A stretch of 27,767 nucleotides of DNA, from IMG/VR virus record IMGVR_UViG_3300042691_028905, positions 1 to 27,767 of that record; one strand, written 5' to 3'. Below the pieces are notes generated by a model, which had not been told where the DNA came from, did no database searches, and saw nothing but the letters and a program-made list of their open reading frames with translations. The translations under genes were made by a program, and so were the position numbers. The DNA is from a virus. Below, in pieces: positions 7,099 to 15,843 of the stretch (the first letter of the stretch is position 1; every line of letters begins with the position of its first letter).

Positions 7099-7515
7099 AT
7101 GAGCAATACGCTTGTAACTCCCGAATGCATCCTGAAGGTAGCAGGCAGGGAGTATCTGTTTGAGGGCAACTTCGCCACGTTCAAGGCGCTGCAACACGCG
7201 CTCAAGAAGGACGTGGCTGAGATACAGGCAAGCGTATTCACCATGCCGCTATGCGATTTTGTGACGCTGCTGCATACGCTTGTAAAAAGCGCTGGCGGCA
7301 TTGCCACAGAGGATGAAATCGGCAACTGGCTGATAAATGACGTTGGCATTGATTCGCCTGAATACGTCATGCTGCGCGGTGAAATCGTGGTGTTCCTGAC
7401 CGTGGCAATGTCGCCACGGCGTGATCGTGAGAAAAAAAAAGCGGAAATGACGGAGTTTCTGCAAAGCGTGAAGAGCGCCGCTTTCCGTGGGGAGAATACC
7501 AGCGCCTCTGCTTAG
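7099..7515 (+). CDS. Tail assembly chaperone, upstream (gpG-like) part
   Basis: This is a 138-residue protein. The ATG at 7099 follows the previous stop closely; an upstream in-frame ATG at 7063 lies inside that gene. It has the pattern CILKVAGREYLFEGNFATFKAL and a long helical C-terminus, like GTA gp10 / lambda gpG-type chaperones that coat the tape measure before the tube assembles. Position between the tail tube and tape measure genes supports this. Near the 3' end lies a run of nine A residues (7432-7440) in the zero frame as three AAA codons. The -1 frame, open directly after it, encodes the second chaperone part. Confidence 0.8.
   Translation: MSNTLVTPECILKVAGREYLFEGNFATFKALQHALKKDVAEIQASVFTMPLCDFVTLLHTLVKSAGGIATEDEIGNWLINDVGIDSPEYVMLRGEIVVFLTVAMSPRRDREKKKAEMTEFLQSVKSAAFRGENTSASA
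7432..7440 (+). promoter_or_regulatory. Predicted programmed -1 ribosomal frameshift site (A9)
   Basis: Nine A residues are read as AAA AAA AAA in the upstream chaperone frame, which creates the slippery heptamer A AAA AAA. The -1 frame has a TGA at 7428-7430, so it opens exactly at this run. It then stays open to 7706 and has no start codon before the GTG at 7518, although conserved chaperone sequence (FPWGEYQRLCLGVLRW) begins well before that GTG. A -1 slip is therefore the simplest way to make the downstream part. Confidence 0.75.
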
Positions 7516-7706
7516 GAGTGCTGCGCTGGACGCCTTCTGCTTTCTGGGCAAGCAATGTCTGGGAAGTGGACGAAGCATGGGAAGGCTACGCAATGAGCAA
7601 GGGCATAAAGAAGCCCGGCAAGTTATCTGAAGATGACGTTATTGAAATGCGCCGCGAGCTAGAAGCGGCGAAGAAATTACATAGGGCGAAGTATGGCCAC
7701 GCTTGA
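7440..7706 (+). CDS. Tail assembly chaperone, frameshift extension (gpT-like, TIGR02216-like)
   Basis: This 88-residue extension is reached by a -1 frameshift at the A9 run; the full fusion from 7099 would be 202 residues. The sequence FPWGEYQRLCLGVLRWTPSA, then FWASNVWEV..AWEGY, matches the small tail chaperone family (TIGR02216-like). In that family an aromatic start, G-L-G-V-L-R-W-x-P and F-W are conserved. The C-terminus is a charged helix (VIEMRRELEAAKKLHRAKYG). It overlaps the tape measure start by 14 bases. Alternative: initiation at GTG 7518, which would drop the conserved N-terminus. Confidence 0.75.
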   Translation, partial: SGNDGVSAKREERRFPWGEYQRLCLGVLRWTPSAFWASNVWEVDEAWEGYAMSKGIKKPGKLSEDDVIEMRRELEAAKKLHRAKYGHA

Positions 7707-9273
7707 GGAACTTCAGGTTAAAATATCAGCCGATACAAGCGCATTGCGTGCGGATTTGCAGCGCCTGAATTCAACCGTCTCAAACTCCACGAATAAGATG
7801 CAGGGCGCATTTAACGGCGTGGCGGCAAGCCTGCGTAGTCTGGTGCCAGCGTTATCGGCTGCTGCTTTTGTGTCATTTGGCAGAAGCGTGATTGATTCTG
7901 CCGGTAAACTGCAGGATTTATCCGACCGCATCGGCTTTGCGGCAAGCACGCTTTCTGCGCTACAGCCTGCCCTTAATGGCAGCGGCAGCAGCGTGGAGGC
8001 GCTTGCGGCAAGTGTGGCGCGCCTGAATAATATCCTTGGTGAGGCCGCCAACGGCAATGAAACTGCGCGGCAAGCATTTACCAGCCTTGGCCTATCGGTT
8101 GAAGGATTGCTTGCCCTCACGCCGGAGCAACGTTTCCTCGCGGTTGCCGATGCGCTTGGCAAAATAAGCGACCAATCAGCACTTGCTGAAGCCGGCACCA
8201 ATTTATTCGGGCGCGGATTCTCGCAGCTTATCCCGCTTCTGAAAGAGGTGAACGGCAATCTTTCTGATTATGTGGAAACGCAAAAGCAACTAGGCGAGGC
8301 GCTTTCCGATGAAACGATTGCAACGCTCGATAGGTTCGGCGACGCGGCGGAAACATCATGGCTTCGTGTTCGCAATGCGGCGGCGGAAGCGCTGGCCGCA
8401 AGCATCCAATACATTGAATATATCGGCACCACAACGCTGCAAGAGCGTGTGGCAGATGTAATCCGCAAGGAATCGGCGGAGCAATATGTTCAAAAAGCAA
8501 AGGCGGAAGGATTCGCCACATCAGTAACAACTGGCAATTTGGGCATTGATCTGCGCGCGGAATATGAGGCAAAATTCGGGAAAATCCAGACAAGGCCTGC
8601 ACCCGCGGCAACTCCCTTACGAACAAGAACGGCCGCCGCCGCATCGAGCAACGAGATAGAGCGCGGCGCGAAGAAAGTCACCAAGGCCGTAGAAGAGCAG
8701 GCGGACGCATACCAGCGGCTCGAAGACCAGCGCAAAGCGCAGGCAGACGCGGAGCGCGAGCGGCAGGATATGATGCGGCAATATGCCTATTCGTTTGAAT
8801 CTGCTTTTGAGGATGCGATTGTTCAAGGAAAGAAGCTCTCCGATGTGCTTGATGAACTTGGGAAGGATGTTCTTCGCAGCGTTCTACGCGCACAGATAAC
8901 CGCGCCGCTTACTGAATCAATATCTGGCGGCATTGGCAGCATGTTCGGCGGCGGCAACTTTTTCAGCAGCCTGATAAGCGCCCTGCCTTCGTTTGATGTA
9001 GGCACGCCATACGTTCCGCGCGATATGCTGGCAATGGTGCATAAGGGCGAGGCCATTATTCCCGCGAACCAGAACAAGCCGGGCGGCGGCGTGGCAATCA
9101 ATATCATTAATAACAGCAGCGCACAGGTGAGCGCCAGCCAGCAGCAAAGCGGAAACGGTATGGATATTCGCGTCATGATTGACGAAGCTGTGGCGGCGAA
9201 CATTGCCCGCTCAGGAAGCCGCACCTCGCAGGCAATCAATAGCTATAATAACCGCGCACTGGTGAGGCGATAA
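7693..9273 (+). CDS. Tape measure protein
   Basis: This is a 526-residue protein. The N-terminal LQVKISADTSALRADLQRLN is the usual tape measure start, followed by a hydrophobic stretch (about 47-64). Long Ala-rich helices and a charged coiled coil (about 320-365, EEQADAYQRLEDQRKAQADA) come next. The Gly-rich C-terminus ends in PSFDVGTPYVPRDMLAMVHKG and EAIIPANQN, a signature of lambda-like tape measures. At about 0.15 nm per residue the tail would be roughly 75-80 nm long, short for a siphovirus. It overlaps the chaperone and the next gene by a few bases (operon). Confidence 0.9.
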   Translation: MATLEELQVKISADTSALRADLQRLNSTVSNSTNKMQGAFNGVAASLRSLVPALSAAAFVSFGRSVIDSAGKLQDLSDRIGFAASTLSALQPALNGSGSSVEALAASVARLNNILGEAANGNETARQAFTSLGLSVEGLLALTPEQRFLAVADALGKISDQSALAEAGTNLFGRGFSQLIPLLKEVNGNLSDYVETQKQLGEALSDETIATLDRFGDAAETSWLRVRNAAAEALAASIQYIEYIGTTTLQERVADVIRKESAEQYVQKAKAEGFATSVTTGNLGIDLRAEYEAKFGKIQTRPAPAATPLRTRTAAAASSNEIERGAKKVTKAVEEQADAYQRLEDQRKAQADAERERQDMMRQYAYSFESAFEDAIVQGKKLSDVLDELGKDVLRSVLRAQITAPLTESISGGIGSMFGGGNFFSSLISALPSFDVGTPYVPRDMLAMVHKGEAIIPANQNKPGGGVAINIINNSSAQVSASQQQSGNGMDIRVMIDEAVAANIARSGSRTSQAINSYNNRALVRR

Positions 9274-9611
9274 TGGCTAGCTGGCCTGCAACCCTTCCCG
9301 CCTATCTGATAGGCAGCTATAGCGAAACCTCGCCCGATAACGTTATCCGCTCGACGGTGGATAAAGGCGCAGCAAAACTACGGCGGCGCACCACGGCGAA
9401 CATCCGCCGCGCCAGCTTTTCCATGTTCCTAACCCCCGCACAGGTAGCAACGCTCGATGCGTTTTATCTGACAAACGCCGCGCTTGAATTTGATTTCACA
9501 AACCCGCGCACAGGCGCAGCGGTAAAGGCAAGGTTTACAGCGCCGCCTGAATTTGGCGACGTGACCGGCAAGAACTTCAACTGCGCCGTAGAGCTGGAGA
9601 TAATGCCTTGA
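9273..9611 (+). CDS. Minor tail protein, distal-tail type
   Basis: This is a 112-residue protein whose ATG overlaps the tape measure stop. The pattern WPATLPAYLIGSYSETSPDN, KLRRRTTANIRRASFSMFLT, FYLTNAALEFDFTNPRTGA and a final ELEIMP matches a small minor tail family found directly after tape measure genes, in the lambda gpM position. It probably sits at the tail tip and helps attach the tape measure complex. The role is inferred from the order tape measure, this gene, DUF1833, NlpC/P60, TipJ. Confidence 0.75.
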   Translation: MASWPATLPAYLIGSYSETSPDNVIRSTVDKGAAKLRRRTTANIRRASFSMFLTPAQVATLDAFYLTNAALEFDFTNPRTGAAVKARFTAPPEFGDVTGKNFNCAVELEIMP

Positions 9612-10111
9612 GCCGTAACGTTAGCAATGCCCTGAAAGCTGCCAGCTTCGCGCAGCAGACGGACGCGGCATTTATCACGCTGCTGACAATAACCAACGCG
9701 AATCTGGTCACTCCTATCCGCGTATGTGACGATCCAAATCAGGTGCTTCCCCTTGCCGGGGTGCGCGGGGTTGTATCGCGCGGCGAGGAGTTTATATTCC
9801 TGCCATTCCTTATCAGCCTGCCCGCTGAAGACGACACCGGCATAGGCAAGGCGACGCTCACCATTGACAACGTAAGCCGCGAGATTGTGCTGGCGGTACG
9901 CAATGCGGCCAGCAGCAAGATATACGTTAAAATCGAAGTGGTGCTTTCAAGCGATTTGAACGCGCCGGAAGTTTCAATGGACAACTTCATCCTTGAGCGC
10001 ACCAGATATGATGCGTTTACGGTGACGGGGGATTTGTCAGTTGAGTATTACGACCTCGAACCATTCCCCGCCAGACGTTTCACCCCCAGCGATTTTCCGG
10101 GGGTGTTCTAA
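9608..10111 (+). CDS. Minor tail protein, DUF1833 family (lambda gpL position)
   Basis: This is a 167-residue protein with a TTG start overlapping the previous stop; GGAG (9596-9599) lies 8 bases upstream, which decides the start. The sequence ITLLTITNANLVTPIRVCDD, a central LPFLISLPAEDDTGIGKATL and the end EPFPARRFTPSDFPGVF are typical of DUF1833 (PF08875). Members are tail-tip components encoded just before the NlpC/P60 tail peptidase. It probably forms part of the hub at the distal end of the tube. Confidence 0.85.
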   Translation: MSRNVSNALKAASFAQQTDAAFITLLTITNANLVTPIRVCDDPNQVLPLAGVRGVVSRGEEFIFLPFLISLPAEDDTGIGKATLTIDNVSREIVLAVRNAASSKIYVKIEVVLSSDLNAPEVSMDNFILERTRYDAFTVTGDLSVEYYDLEPFPARRFTPSDFPGVF

Positions 10112-10515
10112 TGTGGGCGCATAAATATGCGGGCGTACCCTTCGCGGATAAAGGGCGCGGGCTTGACGGTATGGATTGCTGGGGGTTGGTGCAGCATGTT
10201 TACCGGGGCGAGCGCGGCATAGAGCTGCCCGGATATGAATGGTGCTACCATACCACCAGCGACAGCATGGAGCGCATCGGCGAAACGGTGCTGCAGCAAA
10301 GCTCGGCGCACTGGAAACGTATAGAGCGTGGGCAGGAAAAAGAATATGATGTGGTAATCATGCGTATGCAGGGCTTGCCTATGCATGTGGGGATCGTAAC
10401 GCAACCCGGATATATGCTGCATTGCCTGCGCGGCGTAGGGGTTTCACACGAAAACATGAGCAGCGCCCGCTGGCGCAATAGAATTCTGGGGATTGTACGA
10501 CATGGCACAGATTGA
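10111..10515 (+). CDS. Tail-tip NlpC/P60 peptidoglycan peptidase
   Basis: This is a 134-residue protein coupled to DUF1833 (ATG follows its TAA by overlap). It has a full NlpC/P60 (C40) core: the catalytic Cys in GMDCWGLV (C23), the His in LPMHVGIVT (H92) and the third polar residue in YMLHCLRGVG (H104). Such proteins cut peptide stems of the cell wall during DNA entry or act in tail assembly (lambda gpK position). It carries no lambda gpK N-terminal metal peptidase domain, as in GTA-type tails. Confidence 0.9.
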   Translation: MWAHKYAGVPFADKGRGLDGMDCWGLVQHVYRGERGIELPGYEWCYHTTSDSMERIGETVLQQSSAHWKRIERGQEKEYDVVIMRMQGLPMHVGIVTQPGYMLHCLRGVGVSHENMSSARWRNRILGIVRHGTD

Positions 10516-13500
10516 CGTGGTAGCTGCGCCGTTGCCGTTTAGCAACCTTCGCACGCATCACGCCCTGCCATACGGCCACACAATCACCGATATTATCCAA
10601 ACGCTCACGCATGGCCATACGCACCTTGACGCGATTGTGACGGTAGGCGGTTGCGATATACCGCGCGAATGCTGGCAATATACGCGCCCGAAAGAGGGCA
10701 CGCTGGTCAATATCCGCATCGTGCCGCAAGGTGGCGGAGGCGGGGGCAAGAATCCGCTGGCAACCATCCTATCTCTGGCGGTACTGATTGCCGCGCCTTA
10801 CGCTGGCGCGTTTGCTGGCCTTGGCGCTTTGAATGCTGGCATAGGGCTTACGGCTGGCCAAGGCATTTTGCTTGGCAATGTGGCCGCCGGTGCCTTCGCG
10901 CTGGTTGGCACCATGCTGGTGAACGCGATTGCGCCACCGCCACGGCCAAGCAATGCGGGCTTTATTGATAGCCCGGCAGAAAGCCCGACGCAATTTATCG
11001 ATGGCGCGAGGAATGACTTGTCGCCATTCGGCGTGGTGCCTATATGCTTAGGCACGAACCGCATGTTCCCATTGCAGGCGGCGCGGCCATTTACGGAATC
11101 GCAAAACAATAACCAATACTCCCGCCAGCTTTTCACCTATGGCTATGGGGCGCAGCTGGAAATCAGCGATCTACGCATCGGCGATACGGCGATAACAGAA
11201 TTTGATGGTGTAGAATTGAATCACCGGCTGAATGGCGACTTGCATCTGGGCACGGCGCTTTACAGCAACGATATTTTTCAGGATGATTTCTCCGTTTTAT
11301 TGCGCCAGGTTGATGGGTTTACCCTTCGCACCACGCAAGCAGATGCGGATGAAATCATTGTGGATGTGACATTCCCCGCCGGGCTGGTGCTGATAGGCTC
11401 CGATACAGGCGCAAAAAACGCAACCACGGTCGAGCTTGAATTGCAATTCGCCCCCGCTGGCACAAGCAACTGGTCGCCGGGCGCGGTGACATATACCTCC
11501 TACGGCGCGGCAACCCTCACGCTTCCTTCCACGGGGGGCGGGACATATTACAACACAACGCGCACTATCCGCTATCTGGTGAAAATCAATAAATACACCG
11601 GCGCAGTTGCTTATGATAACGTGGATGCGACGCTGAATGATAACGAAATAAGAATCGCCAGCTTCAATCTGGTGAGCGTGTATAATCAAACGGGGAGCCT
11701 CATAAGCCGCACGATTACGGGGCTGGTGGATGAGCGGCAACCTTCGCTTATAGGCACCACGTTTCAGAGTGCGGGCAACTTCCTTGTCACTCATAGCGGC
11801 GGGCTAACGCTCGATATTGCAGCAGGCGGGTTGCGGGTAAATGACTTGCGGATTACCGCCGCGCAAACAGAGGCGCTGCGTAAATCGGTGAACATAAAAA
11901 CCCCGACGCGCGGTAGGTATGATGTAAGAATAAAGCGTCTAACGGCTGATTCAAGCAGCCAGTATATACAAGACGAAGCATACTTAACCGCGCTTCGCAC
12001 CGTAACTTATATCCAGCCGGTAAACCTGCAGGGAATCAATGGCACGGCGCTCAGGATTTTAGGGACAGACCAGCTCAATGGCTTGGTTGATAGCTTCAAC
12101 GCCATTGTTTCAAACGTAATCCCGGACTATAACGCCGCGAATAATGTATGGACACCGGCGGTAACGAGCAACCCGGCCAGCATCTATCGCTATGTGTTGC
12201 AGGGCGGCGCGAATGCAAGGCCGCTTACTGATAGTCAAATAGATCTGGCGGCGCTGCAATCGTGGCATACTTACTGCGCGGAGCGCGGCTATACCTATAA
12301 CCGCGTGATTGATTATGATGCAAGCGTGGATGGCATTCTGCGCGATGTAGCGGCGGCGGGCGCGGCCTCCCCCACCATTATAGACGGCAAGCGAAGCGTG
12401 GTGGTGGATAAGGAAAAAGACGCCATTGTGCAGATGGTCACGCCCCGCAATAGCTGGGATTATGGCGCGGAGATTGTTTATACCGATTTACCCCATGCGT
12501 TCCGCGTTACCTTCCGCAATGCGGCCAAGGGCTATGTGACAGACGAACGCATCGTTTATGATGATGGTTACAGTGAATCAAACGCGACGAAGTTTGAGCA
12601 ACTGGAATATCTAAGCTGCACCAATAGCGATTTGGCATTCAAGCACGCGCGGCGGCATATTGCCAGCGCACGCTTGCGCCCTGAGATTCATACCTTCACC
12701 ATGGATGTGGAGCATCTGGTAGCAACGCGCGGTGACCGCATCAAGCTGGCGCATGACGTGCCTATCACGGGGGTGGGTGACGGGCGCATCAAAACCCTGA
12801 CGGATAACGGCATAAACCTTACGGGCTTTTCGGTAGATGACGGCGGGGATTTTATCGCCGGAAAAACCTACTATGCCCGCATCCGCAAAAGCGACGGCTC
12901 GCAGCTATATCTTGCCTTGAATAACCCGGGCACGGGAAGATTCTCTGCCTTTACGCTTGTAACCCCGCTTGTCTTGGCTTCTGCCCCTGCAATCGGGGAT
13001 TTATGCTATTTTGTGGAGGCAGGGGGTGAGCTTGATTTAATCATCACGAAAATCGAGCCACAGAATGATTTAAGCGCGAAGATAACCGCCGTGGATTATG
13101 CGCCCGCCGTGTTTACAGCGGAAAGCGCAACGATACCCACGTTTGAAAGCAAAATAACCACGCCTATTGAGTTTATCCGCCCTTCGCCACCCACACTTGT
13201 CGGTGAGCCGCAAAGTGACGAAAGCGTGATGACAATTAATAGCGATGGCACCTTTACCTCGCGCATGGTTATCACGCTTGAAAACAGCAACACGGGTGGC
13301 GTGGTTCCAGTGGTGCAGGTGCGGCAATCGGGAACGGATATTTTCAGCCCCGCCAGCTTGCAGGAAGCCACCCCTACGCGCGTGGTAATTACAGGGCTAC
13401 AAGACGGCTTCCGCTATGACGTGCATATCCGCTACCGGCGCGAGGGCGGGACAGTGTTTTCCCTGCCCCTGCAACTGAATAACACGCTCTATATTGGCGC

Positions 13501-14545
13501 ATCTGGCGTACCCGCAGACGTGCAGGGATTTAGTGCCGCTGTTGCTGGGGCTACGCTCACCCTCTCATGGGATGCAAACGACGATATAGATATCTCGCAC
13601 TATAGCTTGCGGTTTTCGGCGGCGACCAGCGGGGTGACGTGGGACACGGCGCAAGTTCTGGCACCAGTAGTAAATGAAACCCAGCGCACGCTTCCTTTCG
13701 TGGCGGGAACCTATCTTATCCGCGCAGTGGATTTGCTCGGCAATTTAAGTGCGAACGCTGCGGCGGTGGTAGCAAGCGGCACGGCAACAGCGAACGTGGT
13801 GGCATTGCTTGACGAAGCGCCAAGCTTTACGGGCGCAAAAACAAACGTGATAAATGTTAGCGGTGGAATACAGCTTGCCGATGTAGGGCTGCAAGGCACC
13901 TATAACTTCGCGAATAGCATTGATTTGGGCGCGGTGTTTACCTCGCAGCTATCGGCCAGCGTTATCGCGCAAGGTGCGTTCAGCAATAATATATTTGCAA
14001 TGGCGGATATATTTGCCGAAGCGGATATATTCGGAGGCGGCAACAATGACATCTTCGCCATGGATGACATCTTTGCCGTGGATGACATTTTCGGAATCGG
14101 CACGGGCGCATGGTCAACAACTTTGCAGATACGCACCACGAATGATGACCCGACGGGCAGCCCCGTTTGGAGTGCGTGGCGTGATTTTGTGGTTGGTGAA
14201 GCGACATTTAGAGCGGCTCAGTTTCGCCTGCTTATGACTTCGCTTGCCAATAAGGTCACCCCGCTAGTGACGGGGCTTTCGGTTACTATTGATATGCCCG
14301 ACCGCATCGAGCGCGGCGAGTCGCTCACCGTTCCAGTATCCGGCACCACCATCACTTATGCCCCCGCGTTTAAGGCAACCCCTTCGGTGGTTATCACATT
14401 GCAGGATGCGGCGGTGGATGACCGCATCGAGTTTATCAGCAACACGGCCAGCGGCTTCACGTTCAAGGTGTTTAACGCCACCGCCGCCGGGTACGTCGAG
14501 CGGATGTTTAACTTCATTTCATCAGGCTATGGGAGGCAAATTTGA
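10502..14545 (+). CDS. TipJ-like central tail hub / host specificity protein
   Basis: This is a 1347-residue protein. The ATG at 10502 lies inside the end of the peptidase gene; a TTG at 10493 lacks support. Residues 1-80 resemble the ubiquitin-like region of tail protein I/J (GHTITDIIQ, CDIPRECWQYTRPKEG, VRIVPQGGGGGG-type linker). A hydrophobic stretch follows (about 85-150), ending in AIAPPPRP. Then come the hub beta-domains (FGVVPICLGTNRMFPLQAAR, LFTYGYGAQLEISDLRIGD), a fibronectin III-like domain at about 1000-1095 and a C-terminal beta domain. It forms the tail tip and contacts the receptor. Residues 1161-1200 carry unusual DIF repeats. Confidence 0.88.
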   Translation: MAQIDVVAAPLPFSNLRTHHALPYGHTITDIIQTLTHGHTHLDAIVTVGGCDIPRECWQYTRPKEGTLVNIRIVPQGGGGGGKNPLATILSLAVLIAAPYAGAFAGLGALNAGIGLTAGQGILLGNVAAGAFALVGTMLVNAIAPPPRPSNAGFIDSPAESPTQFIDGARNDLSPFGVVPICLGTNRMFPLQAARPFTESQNNNQYSRQLFTYGYGAQLEISDLRIGDTAITEFDGVELNHRLNGDLHLGTALYSNDIFQDDFSVLLRQVDGFTLRTTQADADEIIVDVTFPAGLVLIGSDTGAKNATTVELELQFAPAGTSNWSPGAVTYTSYGAATLTLPSTGGGTYYNTTRTIRYLVKINKYTGAVAYDNVDATLNDNEIRIASFNLVSVYNQTGSLISRTITGLVDERQPSLIGTTFQSAGNFLVTHSGGLTLDIAAGGLRVNDLRITAAQTEALRKSVNIKTPTRGRYDVRIKRLTADSSSQYIQDEAYLTALRTVTYIQPVNLQGINGTALRILGTDQLNGLVDSFNAIVSNVIPDYNAANNVWTPAVTSNPASIYRYVLQGGANARPLTDSQIDLAALQSWHTYCAERGYTYNRVIDYDASVDGILRDVAAAGAASPTIIDGKRSVVVDKEKDAIVQMVTPRNSWDYGAEIVYTDLPHAFRVTFRNAAKGYVTDERIVYDDGYSESNATKFEQLEYLSCTNSDLAFKHARRHIASARLRPEIHTFTMDVEHLVATRGDRIKLAHDVPITGVGDGRIKTLTDNGINLTGFSVDDGGDFIAGKTYYARIRKSDGSQLYLALNNPGTGRFSAFTLVTPLVLASAPAIGDLCYFVEAGGELDLIITKIEPQNDLSAKITAVDYAPAVFTAESATIPTFESKITTPIEFIRPSPPTLVGEPQSDESVMTINSDGTFTSRMVITLENSNTGGVVPVVQVRQSGTDIFSPASLQEATPTRVVITGLQDGFRYDVHIRYRREGGTVFSLPLQLNNTLYIGASGVPADVQGFSAAVAGATLTLSWDANDDIDISHYSLRFSAATSGVTWDTAQVLAPVVNETQRTLPFVAGTYLIRAVDLLGNLSANAAAVVASGTATANVVALLDEAPSFTGAKTNVINVSGGIQLADVGLQGTYNFANSIDLGAVFTSQLSASVIAQGAFSNNIFAMADIFAEADIFGGGNNDIFAMDDIFAVDDIFGIGTGAWSTTLQIRTTNDDPTGSPVWSAWRDFVVGEATFRAAQFRLLMTSLANKVTPLVTGLSVTIDMPDRIERGESLTVPVSGTTITYAPAFKATPSVVITLQDAAVDDRIEFISNTASGFTFKVFNATAAGYVERMFNFISSGYGRQI
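13982..14101 (+). repeat. DIF hexapeptide repeats inside the tail hub gene
   Basis: Forty codons encode two blocks of I-F-A-x-x-D repeats separated by a Gly/Asn linker: NNIFAMADIFAEADIFGGG and NNDIFAMDDIFAVDDIFGIG. Six IFA/IFG units occur in total. Codons differ between units (ata ttt, atc ttc, att ttc), so selection has kept the peptide rather than the DNA. Confidence 0.8.
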
Positions 14546-15666
14546 GTCAATATAATTTCGGAAATTTAACTTCGCCGACACCCGGCACGGTGCTGGTTGA
14601 TACGCATTTAGAGCCGTGGCGCGATGCGCTGCACACCATGCATAGCGGGTCATCCCGCCCTTCTTATGCCGTGGCAGGTATGATGTGGCTTGATACCACC
14701 ACAACGCCGTGGGTGGTAAAGATGTTTGATGGTTCGGATGATATAAGCCTTGGCACTGTAAACGCGGCCACAAACCTGTTTGCCGCTGCGAATGCCGCAT
14801 CATCTGCTAACCCCACCCTCACCGGCACCATCACCGGAAGCGCCGCGCCCAAGATAAACAACTTCCGCCTGACGCTTACCCCGAACGTACCCGTCACCAC
14901 ATCGGACGTGACAGGCGCAAGCACGCTTTACCTGACGCCCTACAACGGCAATCAGATTGCGCTTTATAACGGCACCACATGGGAGCTATTGACTACGGCG
15001 CAGGTTTCACTCGCGCTTTCTGGCCTGACTTCTGGCCGCCCCTATGACGTGTTCGCATGGAATAACGCTGGCACGGTTACGCTTGAAACGCTTGTGTGGA
15101 CGAACGACACCACCCGCGCAACGGCGCTGGCCTATCAGGACGGCGTGCTGGTTCGCAGCGGCAGCACTACCCGGCGCTATCTGGGCACGTTTTACAGCAC
15201 CGGCACGACAACGACGGAGGATAGTGCCGCTAATCGCTATCTATGGAATTACTACCATCGTGCCAAACGCCCAATGACAGTTTTCGATGCCACGGCCTCA
15301 TGGACATATTCAACGCTCGCATGGCGTCAGGCGAATGGCAGCACTGCAAATCAGATGAATTTTGTCATCGGTGTGTCTGAAGATGCAGTTTTTGCATCGC
15401 TGATGACTTCTTTCTCCAACAGCACGGCGACGGTTCGAACGGTATTCAATACAATACAGCTTGATGGAACCAATGGAGCAACCGGCTTTACGTTTGCTGG
15501 TTCAGGTCAAACAGGCACAAGTTTGTATAACATCACCAATATCGGCGAAGGGATTGTTTCTGCGGGGAGGCATTTTCTTGCATGGCTTGAATATGGTGCA
15601 GGCGTTGACACGCAAACTTGGCACGGTGGCAATGCCCGAGGAATAATGGGAAGTTTATTTGCTTAG
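14542..15666 (+). CDS. Probable tail fibre / receptor-binding protein
   Basis: This is a 374-residue protein with a TTG start overlapping the hub stop; GGGAGG (14531-14536) gives a strong RBS and decides the start. The N-terminus (about 1-80) has GMMWLDTTTTPWVVKMFDGS, a common small N-terminal fibre module that attaches to the tail. The middle contains NFRLTLTPNVPVTTSDVTG, STLYLTPYNGNQIALYNGT and WELLTTAQVSLALSGL. These patterns recur in phage fibre proteins of unknown structure. The C-terminus is Gly/Thr-rich with no chaperone domain. The receptor is unknown. Confidence 0.75.
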   Translation: MSQYNFGNLTSPTPGTVLVDTHLEPWRDALHTMHSGSSRPSYAVAGMMWLDTTTTPWVVKMFDGSDDISLGTVNAATNLFAAANAASSANPTLTGTITGSAAPKINNFRLTLTPNVPVTTSDVTGASTLYLTPYNGNQIALYNGTTWELLTTAQVSLALSGLTSGRPYDVFAWNNAGTVTLETLVWTNDTTRATALAYQDGVLVRSGSTTRRYLGTFYSTGTTTTEDSAANRYLWNYYHRAKRPMTVFDATASWTYSTLAWRQANGSTANQMNFVIGVSEDAVFASLMTSFSNSTATVRTVFNTIQLDGTNGATGFTFAGSGQTGTSLYNITNIGEGIVSAGRHFLAWLEYGAGVDTQTWHGGNARGIMGSLFA

Positions 15667-15675
15667 GAGATAATG

Positions 15676-15843
15676 ATGAAACTTTGGGAACTCGACCAAC
15701 TCATTAAAGCCGTCTGCCCGATTGAAGGCGTCAATACGGAAGGCGTTATCTGGTTTCTGCCAGAAGCCACGCCGGAGCAACGCGCCGCCGCGCAGCAACT
15801 CATGGACGAACATCTAGGGAGTATTGAAACATGGCCTCTCTAG
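15676..15843 (+). CDS. Small phage protein after the fibre gene (55 aa)
   Basis: This short gene is easy to miss. RBS AGGAGA (15665-15670) lies 5 bases before the ATG at 15676; an adjacent ATG at 15673 is too close. The 55-residue product reads MKLWELDQLIKAVCPIEGVN, then a hydrophobic VIWFLPEATPEQRAAAQQLM and a short acidic tail. Small proteins with 'I-K-x-V-C-P-I-x-G-V ... F-x-P-E-A-T-x-x-Q-R-A-A-A' are frequent after tail fibre genes in siphoviruses; function is unknown. It overlaps the next gene by 13 bases. Confidence 0.7.
   Translation: MKLWELDQLIKAVCPIEGVNTEGVIWFLPEATPEQRAAAQQLMDEHLGSIETWPL

Noticed and set aside
11297-11794. Minus-strand ORF of 165 codons in the tail hub gene
   Set aside because: Shadow of the TipJ-like gene; composition looks non-coding (Arg/Cys/His-rich).
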